A stretch of DNA of 39,760 nt from Anaerolineaceae bacterium (GCA_009885525.1 VFKN01000029.1:1-39760), one strand, 5' to 3'; positions 25,054 to 33,128 are shown, numbered from the stretch's first letter. Notes: a model not told the origin generated them from the sequence alone. Numbers and translations are program-made.

Positions 25054-26190
25054 ATGAATATCCTCTTCACCGGCGGGCGCGCGCCCGCTACCCTTGAACT
25101 TGCCCGCGCTTTTCATCGGGCCGGACACACCATTTTTATGGCGGAGAGTTTGCACGGACATTTATCCCAGCCGAGCAGGGTTGTTACAAAGAATTTCATT
25201 GTCCCACCGCCGCGCCAGAAAACAGATGAGTTTATCAATGCGCTGAGAACCATCATCCTTGAAAACAAAATCGATTTGCTGATTCCCACCTGTGAAGAGA
25301 TTTTTTATGTTTCGATTGGGAAAGATCAACTGCCTTGCACGGTATTTGCTGAACCCATTCAAAAATTAAATAAACTACATAATAAATGGTCGTTTGTATA
25401 CAATGCGGCATCGTATGGTTTGTCGGTACCGCCCACCATTCTGACCGCTACAGTGAACGATGTTCTGCACGCCTATTCCAATTGGAAAGAACTGGTTATC
25501 AAGCCTGTTTATTCCCGTTTCGCAGCACATGCTTTAATTCGCCCCACGCTGAAATATGCCTTGTCCAAATTGAACTATGACTCTCCGTGGATCGCGCAGA
25601 ATTATATTGAGGGGACGGAAATTTGCACGTATAGCATTTGCCATAACGGACATATTACCGCGCACGCGACATATCCATCCACGATTACGGCGGGACACGG
25701 CGCGACGATTTACTTTACGCCGATTCACCATCCCGCGATATTCGAATGGGTGAAGAAATTTGTGAAGAAGAATCAATTCACGGGGCAGATCGCGTTTGAT
25801 TTTATTCAATCGCCTGATGGCCGGATTTTTGCGCTGGAGTGCAATCCGCGGGTGACGAGCGGCGCGCATTTGCTTGCGTCGCACCCGCAATTCGCGGAGG
25901 CGTTTTTAAATCCTGCGCTGGAATGTATCTCGCCGCTTGATGACCATTCTTATATATTGGCATCCGCCATGCTTGCGTATGGTTTACCGGCTTCAATTAA
26001 GAATAATAATTTTACACAATGGCTGCGCACGTTTTTTACAAGCAGCGATGTGATTTTGGATTTCAAAGACCCGCTCCCGTTTCTGTTCCAGTACCGCAGT
26101 ATTTCCTCATACCTGAAAATCGCGCGTGAACAAAACATCAGCGCGCTGGAAGCATCTACATTTGATATTGAATGGAATGGGGAAATGTAA
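25054..26190 (+). CDS. ATP-grasp domain ligase
   Basis: The 378-residue product starts with a Rossmann-like pre-ATP-grasp domain (ILFTGGRAPATLELARAFHRAGHTIF), followed by a central nucleotide-binding region with LVIKPVYSRF (the ATP-binding Lys) and WIAQNYIEGTEICTYSIC, and an ATP-grasp metal site FALECNPRVTSG (the Glu and Asn that bind magnesium). ATP-grasp enzymes activate a carboxylate as acyl phosphate and join it to an amine, thiol or hydroxyl. As the last gene of the cluster it may couple an acyl product or an amino acid. No peptide partner is seen nearby. The ~120 C-terminal residues are variable in such enzymes. Confidence 0.85.
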   Translation: MNILFTGGRAPATLELARAFHRAGHTIFMAESLHGHLSQPSRVVTKNFIVPPPRQKTDEFINALRTIILENKIDLLIPTCEEIFYVSIGKDQLPCTVFAEPIQKLNKLHNKWSFVYNAASYGLSVPPTILTATVNDVLHAYSNWKELVIKPVYSRFAAHALIRPTLKYALSKLNYDSPWIAQNYIEGTEICTYSICHNGHITAHATYPSTITAGHGATIYFTPIHHPAIFEWVKKFVKKNQFTGQIAFDFIQSPDGRIFALECNPRVTSGAHLLASHPQFAEAFLNPALECISPLDDHSYILASAMLAYGLPASIKNNNFTQWLRTFFTSSDVILDFKDPLPFLFQYRSISSYLKIAREQNISALEASTFDIEWNGEM

Positions 26191-26197
26191 CGCGGGA

Positions 26198-26263
26198 TTC
26201 CTGTCCTGAGCCTGTCGAAGGGTATCTCGCAGTGCAATGCGACATGAATGTCGCGCTACAGAA
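26198..26263. repeat. Dispersed repeat with CCTGAGCCTGTCGAAGG core
   Basis: GTCCTGAGCCTGTCGAAGG followed by TGCGACATGAATGTCGCGC (a small hairpin) fills the gap between the convergent ATP-grasp and kinase genes. The first motif is among the most common interspersed sequences in bacterial genomes. Confidence 0.65.
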
Positions 26264-28216
26264 TTAAGCGTTTTTCAATTGAGCAACAAATTCACTTGCG
26301 GTGGGAAACCGGTCTTTTGGATCTTTTGCCATCGCTTTTTGTATCGCATGAGCAACATGACGCGGCAGACCGCGAGTCAGCTCGCGCGCGTCGGGCGGAG
26401 GAGCATTGAGATGAGCGAGCAGAAGCGCGCCCGTATTGGGCCGTTCGAAAGGCAGCCGCCCCGTCAACATTTGATAAGTCATCACGCCGAGTGCGTAAAT
26501 ATCGGCGCGGCCATCCACTTCGGCGGAAGCCTGAATTTGTTCGGGGGCGATGTAATCAAATGTGCCGAGCATGCCCGTGTTGGTGATGCGCGTGTGTGCG
26601 TCGGAAATTTTCGCGATGCCAAAATCGGTCAGCACCACGCGCGGCAAATTCTCGGACGAATCCAGCATCACATTCGATGGCTTGATGTCGCGATGCACAA
26701 GTCCGTGCTGATGGGCGTAATCTAAAGCGCTGGCAATCCCACTTAATAAATCTATCGTTCTTGGAAGTTCAATTTGTTTTTCTTCTTTGATTAAGTTGTT
26801 AAGGTCGGGACCTGAAAGCAATTCCATCACGATGTAATAGGCTTCGTTCTCATTGCCATAATCCATGACGCGCACGATGTTAGGATGTTCAAGCCCCGAA
26901 ACGATCTCCGCTTCACGCATGAAGCGCCTGCGGAATTGTTCCTCGCTCGCGAGTGTGGATCGTAGCACCTTGATCGCCACGCCCCTGTTGCGGGTTGGGC
27001 TGGTCGCACGATAGACTTCCGCCATCCCGCCGCGCCCGATCAATTTCAAGTCGTTGTAAGAGGAGAGCGTTGCGCCCGTAACAAAAGTTTCGGATGTGGC
27101 GCGGATCTCCGCGGGCGTTTTTTGATAATCAATTTGGATGTGATAAAAAACGCGGTCAACAAATCGCTGCAATCTTTTACGCATAGGTTGAAACAGCGCG
27201 CCCGCCGCAACTGAGAAAACAGTCGCTACAAGAAAAGATTGATCGCCTTGATGAATGTTTTTGAATATGATCGAGATCAAACCGAGCATTAATGCAAACG
27301 TCAATCCAAGCCCGACGGTGAGAATACCGTAGACGATCGAGCGGTTGATGATCAGGTCGATGTCAAATAATTTATTGCGGACAATGGATATGGTGATGGA
27401 AAGCGGCAGGATCAAAAATAAAAAGATACCGAATATGCGTGAAGCAATTAGAAAGATCACTCCCGTAAGAGTTGGTTCGGAAAGTGCGGGGATAAAAGCC
27501 GGCACGATTTGAAATAATACGAACCAAACAAAAGGCGCGAGGCTGCCGATGGAAACCCAGCGCATTTGTTGTTTTTCTGCGAGCGTGGCGTGTTTATAAC
27601 GAGCCGAAAAAATAATAATGCCGATCACATACCATGTAGTGATGATGGCGAGGTAGATGTTGGTTCCCAAAGTTACCCAGAAGAAAGGCGCAGTCGGGAA
27701 GATATAAATTCCAAGCATGGTAACGATCACAAACGGCACGATGAACTTCACCCAGGCCGGGGAAAATTTTCCATCGGGGAAAAGCATGAGGAATAGGACG
27801 ATCCCGATGTCACCCATTGCCAGAATTAAACCACCCGCGACTTCAAGTCCTGGGGTTATGGCGATGGCATTGGATAAGTTTGTAATGCGCACCCCAAAGG
27901 TGATCAGAAAAAGGGAGGTAAAGATCGCGAACCAGTCATCGGAGCGATGCACGACGAGCAGCCCCGCTGTGACCGAAAATCCGGCGATGAGCAGGATATC
28001 CACGCCATACTCAAGAACAGTTTGCAACAGGATGGGAATCGCAAGAATGGTTTGCGTCAGACTTGAATTGAAGAAACCTGAAAAGTGAGGTGAAAGCACG
28101 GCCCCCAAAACGCCCAGCGTATAAAGAACAACAACAGCCCAAATAGCCATCAATCCCCAACGCAAGGCGGGCTTATTTTTTAGGGAGGTTTCGTGGGTCG
28201 TGGGGGCTGTTGACAT
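26264..28216 (-). CDS. Ser/Thr protein kinase fused to a ComP-like membrane sensor
   Basis: The 650-residue product has about 8-10 membrane helices in residues ~20-340 and a complete kinase domain at ~392-650. The end of the sensor reads LFDIDLIINRSIVYGILTVGLG and later LQRFVDRVFYHIQIDY, the pattern of ComP-type membrane histidine kinases. In place of a histidine kinase core it has a Hanks-type kinase: glycine loop GRGGMAEVY, ATP Lys416, catalytic HRDIKPSN (Asp510), metal DFG (Asp531) and APE-like YIAPEQ. TATAAT on the minus strand (28225-28230) lies 8 bases before the ATG, so the mRNA is probably leaderless. The signal it senses is unknown. Confidence 0.9.
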   Translation of the reverse strand: MSTAPTTHETSLKNKPALRWGLMAIWAVVVLYTLGVLGAVLSPHFSGFFNSSLTQTILAIPILLQTVLEYGVDILLIAGFSVTAGLLVVHRSDDWFAIFTSLFLITFGVRITNLSNAIAITPGLEVAGGLILAMGDIGIVLFLMLFPDGKFSPAWVKFIVPFVIVTMLGIYIFPTAPFFWVTLGTNIYLAIITTWYVIGIIIFSARYKHATLAEKQQMRWVSIGSLAPFVWFVLFQIVPAFIPALSEPTLTGVIFLIASRIFGIFLFLILPLSITISIVRNKLFDIDLIINRSIVYGILTVGLGLTFALMLGLISIIFKNIHQGDQSFLVATVFSVAAGALFQPMRKRLQRFVDRVFYHIQIDYQKTPAEIRATSETFVTGATLSSYNDLKLIGRGGMAEVYRATSPTRNRGVAIKVLRSTLASEEQFRRRFMREAEIVSGLEHPNIVRVMDYGNENEAYYIVMELLSGPDLNNLIKEEKQIELPRTIDLLSGIASALDYAHQHGLVHRDIKPSNVMLDSSENLPRVVLTDFGIAKISDAHTRITNTGMLGTFDYIAPEQIQASAEVDGRADIYALGVMTYQMLTGRLPFERPNTGALLLAHLNAPPPDARELTRGLPRHVAHAIQKAMAKDPKDRFPTASEFVAQLKNA

Positions 28217-28324
28217 TATTTCAGATTATACCGCGATAGATTTTTCATTATGTTGCAATATACGAAACAATGCCTAAAACGTTTCGAATTGATCCAAGGT
28301 TATAATTTACGGCAGGAGAAAAAT

Positions 28325-28840
28325 ATGCGCATCGTGATCGAAACAGAACCTGGAAATATTGTTGTTGATCTATATCCTGACCGCGCACCTGTGACGGTGG
28401 AAAATTTCATGCGCTATGTTAATGAGCGGCGTTTTTTAGGCACGTGTTTTTACCGCGTTGTTCACATGGATAACCAACCGGACAACAACATCAAAATTGA
28501 AGTGATTCAAGGCGGGCTGAAAGAAGATAATCACACTCAAAGCCTGCCGCCGATTCCGCATGAAACAACCGAGATGACAGGTATTCTCCACGAAGACGGT
28601 GTGATCTCGATGGCGCGCAACGAACCGGGAACTGCATCCTCTGAATTTTTCATTTGCATCAACGACCAGCCCGAGCTGGATTTTGGCGGAAAGCGAAACC
28701 CTGATGGTCAGGGCTTCGCGGCTTTTGGCAAAGTCATTGAAGGGATGGATGTGGTTAGGAAAATCCAATCCCTGCCCGCGAAAGGACAGTTCTTGATCTC
28801 CGAAGTTTTAATCAAGAATATTTTACGGGTCGCTAATTAA
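28325..28840 (+). CDS. Cyclophilin-type peptidyl-prolyl cis-trans isomerase
   Basis: Start 28325 is supported by GGCAGGAG 6 bases upstream and TATAAT before that; an in-frame ATG at 28250 would lie upstream of this promoter. The 171-residue product begins MRIVIETEPGNIVVDLYPDRAPVTVENFM, a classic cyclophilin start, and contains the FYRVVH catalytic Arg block, the SMARNEPGTASSEFFICI block and GFAAFGKVIEGMDVVRKI. It has no signal peptide, so it acts in the cytoplasm on prolyl bonds. It probably heads a small operon with the next two genes. Confidence 0.93.
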   Translation: MRIVIETEPGNIVVDLYPDRAPVTVENFMRYVNERRFLGTCFYRVVHMDNQPDNNIKIEVIQGGLKEDNHTQSLPPIPHETTEMTGILHEDGVISMARNEPGTASSEFFICINDQPELDFGGKRNPDGQGFAAFGKVIEGMDVVRKIQSLPAKGQFLISEVLIKNILRVAN

Positions 28841-28858
28841 TCAATATGGAGGATGCTC

Positions 28859-29083
28859 ATGTGTCGAAGTATAAAACCCCTGCGCTTGCCAGATCGTCCC
28901 GCCACTGAACAGGAAATTCAGGAAGCGGCGTTACAGTATGTAAGAAAGGTGAGCGGATATCGAAAACCGTCCAAGGCAAATGAGGAGGCGTTTAATAAAG
29001 CAATCAATGACATTGCCGAATCCACGCGGAAGATGTTGGAATCGCTTAATACACCAAGTACGGAAGGAGTCTCCCATGTTTGA
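28859..29083 (+). CDS. DUF2277 family protein
   Basis: Start 28859 gives MCRSIKPLR, matching the family's very conserved M-C-R-x-I-K beginning, with GGAGG six bases upstream; an ATG at 28853 is also in frame. The 74-residue product continues EEIQ-type helix (TEQEIQEAALQYVRKVSGYRKPSKANEEAF), another family hallmark. The function of DUF2277 is unknown; the invariant Cys2 near the N-terminus suggests metal or thiol chemistry. It starts 18 bases after the cyclophilin stop and overlaps the next start. Confidence 0.88.
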   Translation: MCRSIKPLRLPDRPATEQEIQEAALQYVRKVSGYRKPSKANEEAFNKAINDIAESTRKMLESLNTPSTEGVSHV

Positions 29084-29558
29084 TACCCGCGAGAAGCAAC
29101 TTGCAGATTTGGATATCGCCTACGAAGCCTTCATGGAAACTACGCGGAATATTTCCGCAGAAAACTTCTTCACGCCGCTCGGTGATTGGACTCCGCGCGA
29201 CATTGCGGCGCATTTCATCGGCTGGAATCGAATCACATTGGCGGGTTGCAGCGCACTGCGCGAAGGCGCGGAGCCTTTCTATTTTTACGATGGCACAAAT
29301 GATTATCGGAAGATCAACGCGAGATTCTTTGAGCAATTCCCGTCTACAGATCGGGATGAACTGTTGAAGGAAATCGCTGTCACTAAAAATGCGCTGGATG
29401 ATTACCTCAAAACAATTCCCGAAAGTGAATGGGAATTGGATACCGATGTTATCCATTATCGAGGCAGCCCGGCAACCATAGCTCGCTGCGTCGACTCACT
29501 CATCCGCGATTACAGGAAACATAGGCAGGAAATTATTGATGGTTTCCCTGAAAATTAA
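29076..29558 (+). CDS. DinB-like / ClbS-DfsB family protein
   Basis: Start 29076 has GGAAGGAG just upstream and overlaps the DUF2277 gene by 8 bases. The 160-residue product is predicted to be an all-helical four-helix bundle: a first helix with LADLDIAYEAFMETTRNI, a GDWTPRDIAAHFIGWNRI segment (the W-x-x-x-D-x-x-x-H pattern of this superfamily) and a last helix DSLIRDYRKHRQEII. The closest named relatives, ClbS and DfsB, protect against DNA-damaging products, but most members have no known role. A terminator follows directly. Confidence 0.82.
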   Translation: MFDTREKQLADLDIAYEAFMETTRNISAENFFTPLGDWTPRDIAAHFIGWNRITLAGCSALREGAEPFYFYDGTNDYRKINARFFEQFPSTDRDELLKEIAVTKNALDDYLKTIPESEWELDTDVIHYRGSPATIARCVDSLIRDYRKHRQEIIDGFPEN

Positions 29559-29600
29559 ATAAAACATCCCTTGGTTTTATGCCGAGGGATGTTTTATTTA
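29558..29600 (+). terminator. Intrinsic terminator after the DinB-like gene
   Basis: AAAACATCCCT (29561-29571) pairs with AGGGATGTTTT (29585-29595) over 11 bases; a T-rich tail ATTTAAT follows. It ends the cyclophilin-DUF2277-DinB transcript. Confidence 0.85.
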
Positions 29601-29659
29601 ATATCATACTTAAGTTACCCGCAGGAGCGAAATAATTCAAGATGAGCAGAAAAATTTAT

Positions 29660-29818
29660 GAGATAACCCCGAAGGGGTGAAAAGATTATAGATGGCAGAC
29701 GGAATTTTTTTTCAACCCCGAAGGGGTGTCAGATATTGCAAAAGAACCATGGCATCCCTTCGGGATTAGGATAAATATCCAATCGACTACTATAATCCTT
29801 TCATCCCTTCGGGATTGA
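29660..29818. repeat. Cluster of CCCGAAGGG hairpin repeats
   Basis: Four short palindromes lie close together: ACCCCGAAGGGGT at 29666-29678 and 29715-29727, and ATCCCTTCGGGAT at about 29754-29766 and 29803-29815. The first unit carries AAAAGATTATAG after the palindrome, and the last carries CTATAATCCTTT before it, so the two outer units are inverted copies of one another. They fill the gap between convergent genes. Confidence 0.85.
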
Positions 29819-29829
29819 ATTCTACGTGT

Positions 29830-30243
29830 TTAAACCTTCCTGTGTTTTTCCATATGCTTTTCCATATCTATCAGCAACAGATCCAACGCGCCGACGGAGA
29901 CTTGTAACTCGCGCAGTGAGATCAGCATCGAGATGATCATTAAAATCAGCGCGCTGACAAAACTCCACTTGCTGCCTGCTATCCAGCCTTCAAAGAGCGC
30001 GAACATACTCACCATGCACAGCAGCAGACTTAGCACGCCAGCAATCTGCATGTTGCGGATGAGATATACGCGATAACGCAAATTCGAAATTTGCGCAAGA
30101 AGATTTTCATCGTTATCGGCTTTATATTGCTTGTATAAATTGCGAATGATTCCTGCAAGTGTATTGAAGCGGTTCGTATATGCCAGCATCAATAACGTCA
30201 CTGCGGGAAATAACAGAGCGGGGGTATTAATGGAGAAATCCAT
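29830..30243 (-). CDS. DUF2721 family membrane protein, second copy
   Basis: The 137-residue product shares the layout of the 6038-6493 protein: an N-terminal helix (TPALLFPAVTLLMLAYTNRF), a soluble segment with LRYRVYLIRNMQ, then two helices (IAGVLSLLLCMVSMFALF and FVSALILMIISMLISL). In this copy the first loop carries YTNRFNTLAGIIRNL in place of MTNRLSRVIERAR. It is close behind the riboflavin transporter ATPase (14-base gap), so it may share that transcript. AAAGGAAACGC just before the ATG on the minus strand is a usable ribosome-binding site. Confidence 0.8.
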   Translation of the reverse strand: MDFSINTPALLFPAVTLLMLAYTNRFNTLAGIIRNLYKQYKADNDENLLAQISNLRYRVYLIRNMQIAGVLSLLLCMVSMFALFEGWIAGSKWSFVSALILMIISMLISLRELQVSVGALDLLLIDMEKHMEKHRKV

Positions 30244-30257
30244 GTGCGTTTCCTTTT

Positions 30258-31004
30258 TTATTCGATCGTTTCTCTCAACTTGCGCGCCAACCTCCCAAAG
30301 TGCGGAGTGTAGCGGATGTCATCGTTTCTTGGGCGGGGGAGATCGACTTTTAAATCAAGTTTTATTTTCCCGGGGCGCTGCGTTAATACCAGAACCCGGT
30401 CAGCCAAAAATAGTGATTCGTTAATCGAATGTGTCACCATGATGACGGTCTTCTGGCTCGCCTGCCAGATGTGGGAGAGTTCCATCCACATGCGCTCGCG
30501 GGTGATCGCATCGAGCGAGCCGAAGGGTTCATCGAGCAGGAGCAGATCGGGGTCGTGGATCAATGCGCGGGCGATGGCGACGCGCTGCGCCATTCCGCCG
30601 GAGAGTTCGCGCGGCCACGAGTCTTCAAATCCGCGCAGCCCGACCAGCTCGATCATCTCTTGCGCTTTGAGTCGCGCTTTATTTTCTCCCATCCCTTCCA
30701 GTTCAAGCGGCAGTTTGATGTTGTCCATTACTGTGCGCCACGGCATAAGATTGGATTGTTGAAAGACCATGCCGATCTGCGGATGTTGGTTGCGGATAAA
30801 GTTTATCTTTCCCGTTGTGGGTCGCAGCAGGTTCGCGATAATTCTTAAGAGCGTAGTTTTGCCCGAGCCCGATGGGCCGAGAAAACAGATAAAGTCGCGC
30901 GGACATACTTCAAAGGAAATATCATCAAGTGCGCGCAATCCGCCGTTGTTGTCGGGGAAGACAACGGAAAGATTTTCTACGGTGAGGATGGGGGAAGATT
31001 TCAT
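30258..31004 (-). CDS. ABC transporter ATP-binding protein of the riboflavin transporter
   Basis: The 248-residue product is a complete nucleotide-binding subunit of the nitrate/sulphonate/taurine type. Walker A is GPSGSGKTTLL (near residues 42-52), the Q-loop is VFQQSNLMPWR, the signature is LSGGMAQRVAIARAL, Walker B is LLLLDEPFGSLDA, and the switch His lies in VTHSINESLFLADRV. It is the third gene of the operon behind an FMN riboswitch, which argues that it powers riboflavin or FMN-precursor uptake. In related clusters the ATPase is sometimes missing, so its presence makes this a self-contained transporter. Confidence 0.88.
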   Translation of the reverse strand: MKSSPILTVENLSVVFPDNNGGLRALDDISFEVCPRDFICFLGPSGSGKTTLLRIIANLLRPTTGKINFIRNQHPQIGMVFQQSNLMPWRTVMDNIKLPLELEGMGENKARLKAQEMIELVGLRGFEDSWPRELSGGMAQRVAIARALIHDPDLLLLDEPFGSLDAITRERMWMELSHIWQASQKTVIMVTHSINESLFLADRVLVLTQRPGKIKLDLKVDLPRPRNDDIRYTPHFGRLARKLRETIE

Positions 31005-31012
31005 AATATCTC

Positions 31013-31104
31013 GTCATTGCGAGCCGCGTTTGTTGCGGCGAAGCAATCTCCTCGCATGTTTGGAGATTGCTTCGGGCAAGAACAAGAGCGCCCTCGCAAT
31101 GACA
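31013..31104. repeat. GTCATTGCGAG...GAAGCAATCTC palindromic repeat, copy 3
   Basis: GTCATTGCGAG and CTCGCAATGAC are the outer arms; GAAGCAATCTCC and GGAGATTGCTTC the inner ones. It lies between the ATPase and binding-protein genes of one operon. Confidence 0.92.
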
Positions 31105-31111
31105 TACTGAT

Positions 31112-32089
31112 TTACGGAATAAACTCGTTCGTGAATGCTTTGTTGATATCAATAGGCGCGGGGATCAATTTCATTTTCACCAGCAGGTCGTTCATGTTCT
31201 TCCATGCCTGTGGATTTGAATAACCGATCTTCTCAGCCTTCCAATGTTCAATGGAAGTATTCAGGATTTGCATTTGCACAGCCTTATTTTGCCCGGCGAG
31301 ATTCTCTACATATTTTTTGCTGATCGTGTACGCTTCATCGGAGTTTGCAATTGTGTCTGCGATGCCATGCGCCAATGCGCGCGCCATTTTTTTGATAAGG
31401 TCAGGCTCGTCCCGGATCGTCACCTCGTTTGAGATAAGTCCATTTGCAGTCAGCTGCACATAATCTGCCACGCGCAACTCGCTTACATCAAAACCTTGTG
31501 ACTTCAAAACGATCGGCTCGTTGGCTGCATATCCAACAATGATATTTTGCTGCTTGCTGGCAAACGCCTCGACCTGATTGAATCCGATCGCATCCATTTT
31601 CACATCGTCGGCGGTAAGTCCCGCCGAAAAAAGGATGGCTTGCAATCCGATGTAATTCGCGCCGAACAAACCCGGCAAGCCGATCGTTTGTCCGCGCAGG
31701 TCTGCGGGTGTTTTGATATTCAAATCTGGCGCAGAGACAATCGAAATGGGGAACTGCTGATACCACGCGAACGCGTATACCACGGGCAATCCCTGCGAAC
31801 GCGCGAGCAAAATCTGTTCGCCCGAAGCGACGGCAAACGGCAGCTCACCTGCGCCCACTAACGCAACGCCGTCTGTTTCAAACGAATAATCGAATTCGAG
31901 CGCGATGCCTTCTTTTGCGAAATATCCTTTTTCAACCGCGACATAGAATGGCGCATACTGAATGTTCTGGATATATCCCATCGGGAGTTTGATCTTGCGG
32001 AGCGAATCCGCGCTGCTGCCGACCCCGGAACTGGTACACGACGCGAGGCTGATTGCGAGCCCGAGGATGAGGTAAATTATTTTCTTCAT
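31112..32089 (-). CDS. ribY: Riboflavin-binding lipoprotein RibY (NMT1/THI5-like)
   Basis: The 325-residue product begins with a lipoprotein signal ending ISLASC (lipidated Cys18). The body matches the NMT1/THI5-like substrate-binding fold: LPMGYIQNIQYAPFYVAVEKGYFAKEGI is the family start, then the IVSAPDLNIKTPADLRGQTIGLPG hinge and IIVGYAANEPIVLKSQGF. This fold is used for thiamin precursors, taurine and, in Chloroflexota, riboflavin (RibY). The FMN riboswitch upstream of its operon selects the last of these. It is expected to sit at the outer face of the cell membrane and hand substrate to the permease. Confidence 0.85.
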   Translation of the reverse strand: MKKIIYLILGLAISLASCTSSGVGSSADSLRKIKLPMGYIQNIQYAPFYVAVEKGYFAKEGIALEFDYSFETDGVALVGAGELPFAVASGEQILLARSQGLPVVYAFAWYQQFPISIVSAPDLNIKTPADLRGQTIGLPGLFGANYIGLQAILFSAGLTADDVKMDAIGFNQVEAFASKQQNIIVGYAANEPIVLKSQGFDVSELRVADYVQLTANGLISNEVTIRDEPDLIKKMARALAHGIADTIANSDEAYTISKKYVENLAGQNKAVQMQILNTSIEHWKAEKIGYSNPQAWKNMNDLLVKMKLIPAPIDINKAFTNEFIP

Positions 32090-32111
32090 ATATGAAATCT
32101 CCTTTGAATAT

Positions 32112-32206
32112 TATGTCGTTGCGAGGAGCGCTCTTGTTCTTCGCGACGAAGCAATCTCAGATTACAGTTAGAGATTGCTTCGGGCAAAGTGCGCCCTCGC
32201 AATGAC
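32112..32206. repeat. GTCATTGCGAG...GAAGCAATCTC palindromic repeat, copy 4
   Basis: GTCGTTGCGAGG and CCTCGCAATGAC are the outer arms; GAAGCAATCTC and GAGATTGCTTC the inner ones. It lies between the permease and ribY genes, so both gaps of this operon hold the same kind of element. Confidence 0.92.
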
Positions 32207-32211
32207 ATTAT

Positions 32212-32976
32212 TTATTGTTGCCATTTTAAAAATTTTCTTTCGAGCAATGTCACCATACCGTAAAGCATCAGCGCCAGCACGATCAACATAAACACCGCCA
32301 CATACACCATGGATGTGTCATATTGAAAATCACCGAGCTGCAATAAATAACCAAGACCATCCTGCGCATTGACCAGTTCACCCACGATTGCGCCGATGAC
32401 CGATAACGTCGCGCCGACGCGTAATCCGCCGAGCAGAACCGGCAGCGCGGCTGGGACTTCCAACTTAATTAATATTTGCCATCTCGTCGCGCGGATGGAA
32501 TGCATCAGATCGTATAATGCACTTGGCACAGCGCGGATTCCTACAACGGTGTTGACCAACACCGGGAAGAAGACGATCAACGCGCAAATCAAAACCTTCG
32601 AGAGGATTCCGCCTCCCAGCCAGATGACCAGCAGCGGAGCAATTGCCACGATCGGAATTGCCTGACTGGCCACCAGATACGGCGAGAGAATTTTCTCCAG
32701 CGTGCGCGATTTTGCCAGCGCATACCCGACGATGGTTGCGAAGGTCACGCCAGCCAGCATACCAAGCAGCACTTCGATCAACGTGATGGCGGTGTGATAG
32801 AGCAACGTCCCATTCATGAGCGACTTGATAAAACTCAACCACACGTCGTTGGGAGAAGGCAGGATGAAACGCGGCAAGCCGCTGAAGCGCGAGATCAATG
32901 TCCACGCCAGCCAGCCCGCGATGAGCGAGAGGATGCCGAGCCAGGGAATACGGTTAAGAAAATTTTTTATCATCAT
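32212..32976 (-). CDS. ribX: ABC transporter permease RibX
   Basis: The 254-residue product has six predicted membrane helices and the EAA loop typical of BPD-type importers: the segment LYDLMHSIRATRWQILIKLEVPAALPVLLGGLRVG (family motif E/K-x-x-x-P-x-A-x-P-x-x-x-x-G-L-R). The final helices contain VAVFMLIVLALMLYGMVTLLERKFLKW. It is the first gene of the transporter operon and lies ~120 bases downstream of the second leader terminator. With RibY and the ATPase it should form a complete riboflavin importer. It is similar to SsuC/TauC, and without the riboswitch the substrate could not be told. Confidence 0.87.
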   Translation of the reverse strand: MMIKNFLNRIPWLGILSLIAGWLAWTLISRFSGLPRFILPSPNDVWLSFIKSLMNGTLLYHTAITLIEVLLGMLAGVTFATIVGYALAKSRTLEKILSPYLVASQAIPIVAIAPLLVIWLGGGILSKVLICALIVFFPVLVNTVVGIRAVPSALYDLMHSIRATRWQILIKLEVPAALPVLLGGLRVGATLSVIGAIVGELVNAQDGLGYLLQLGDFQYDTSMVYVAVFMLIVLALMLYGMVTLLERKFLKWQQ

Positions 32977-32993
32977 GTTTTGTTTTCAGACTT

Positions 32994-33092
32994 CAGACCT
33001 GACAGGTTTCTACGCAGCTCTAATTTATTAAGCCGATTCTGATTCACAGGAAATCTGATTAACTTATCTCGCAATAAAACCTGTCAGGTCTG
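32994..33092. repeat. Inverted repeat CAGACCTGACAGGTTT ... AAAACCTGTCAGGTCTG
   Basis: The arms at 32994-33009 and 33076-33092 match almost perfectly around a ~65-base loop. The arms themselves are partly palindromic (CCTGACAGG). It sits between the second leader terminator and the start of the ribX gene, so it is part of the untranslated leader of the transporter mRNA. Confidence 0.85.
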
Positions 33093-33096
33093 CATT

Positions 33097-33128
33097 AAAA
33101 AAACGCCTCGCAGAAAATCTACGGGGCG
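33097..33128 (-). terminator. Second intrinsic terminator in the rib leader
   Basis: On the minus strand CGCCCCGTAGA and TCTGCGAGGCG form an 11-bp stem (one mismatch, one G-T pair) with a three-base loop, followed by TTTTTTT. It lies downstream of the first terminator and upstream of ribX. Confidence 0.8.

Noticed and set aside
29660..29818. CRISPR array
   Set aside because: The repeats are short palindromes in mixed orientation with unequal spacing, and no cas genes are near.
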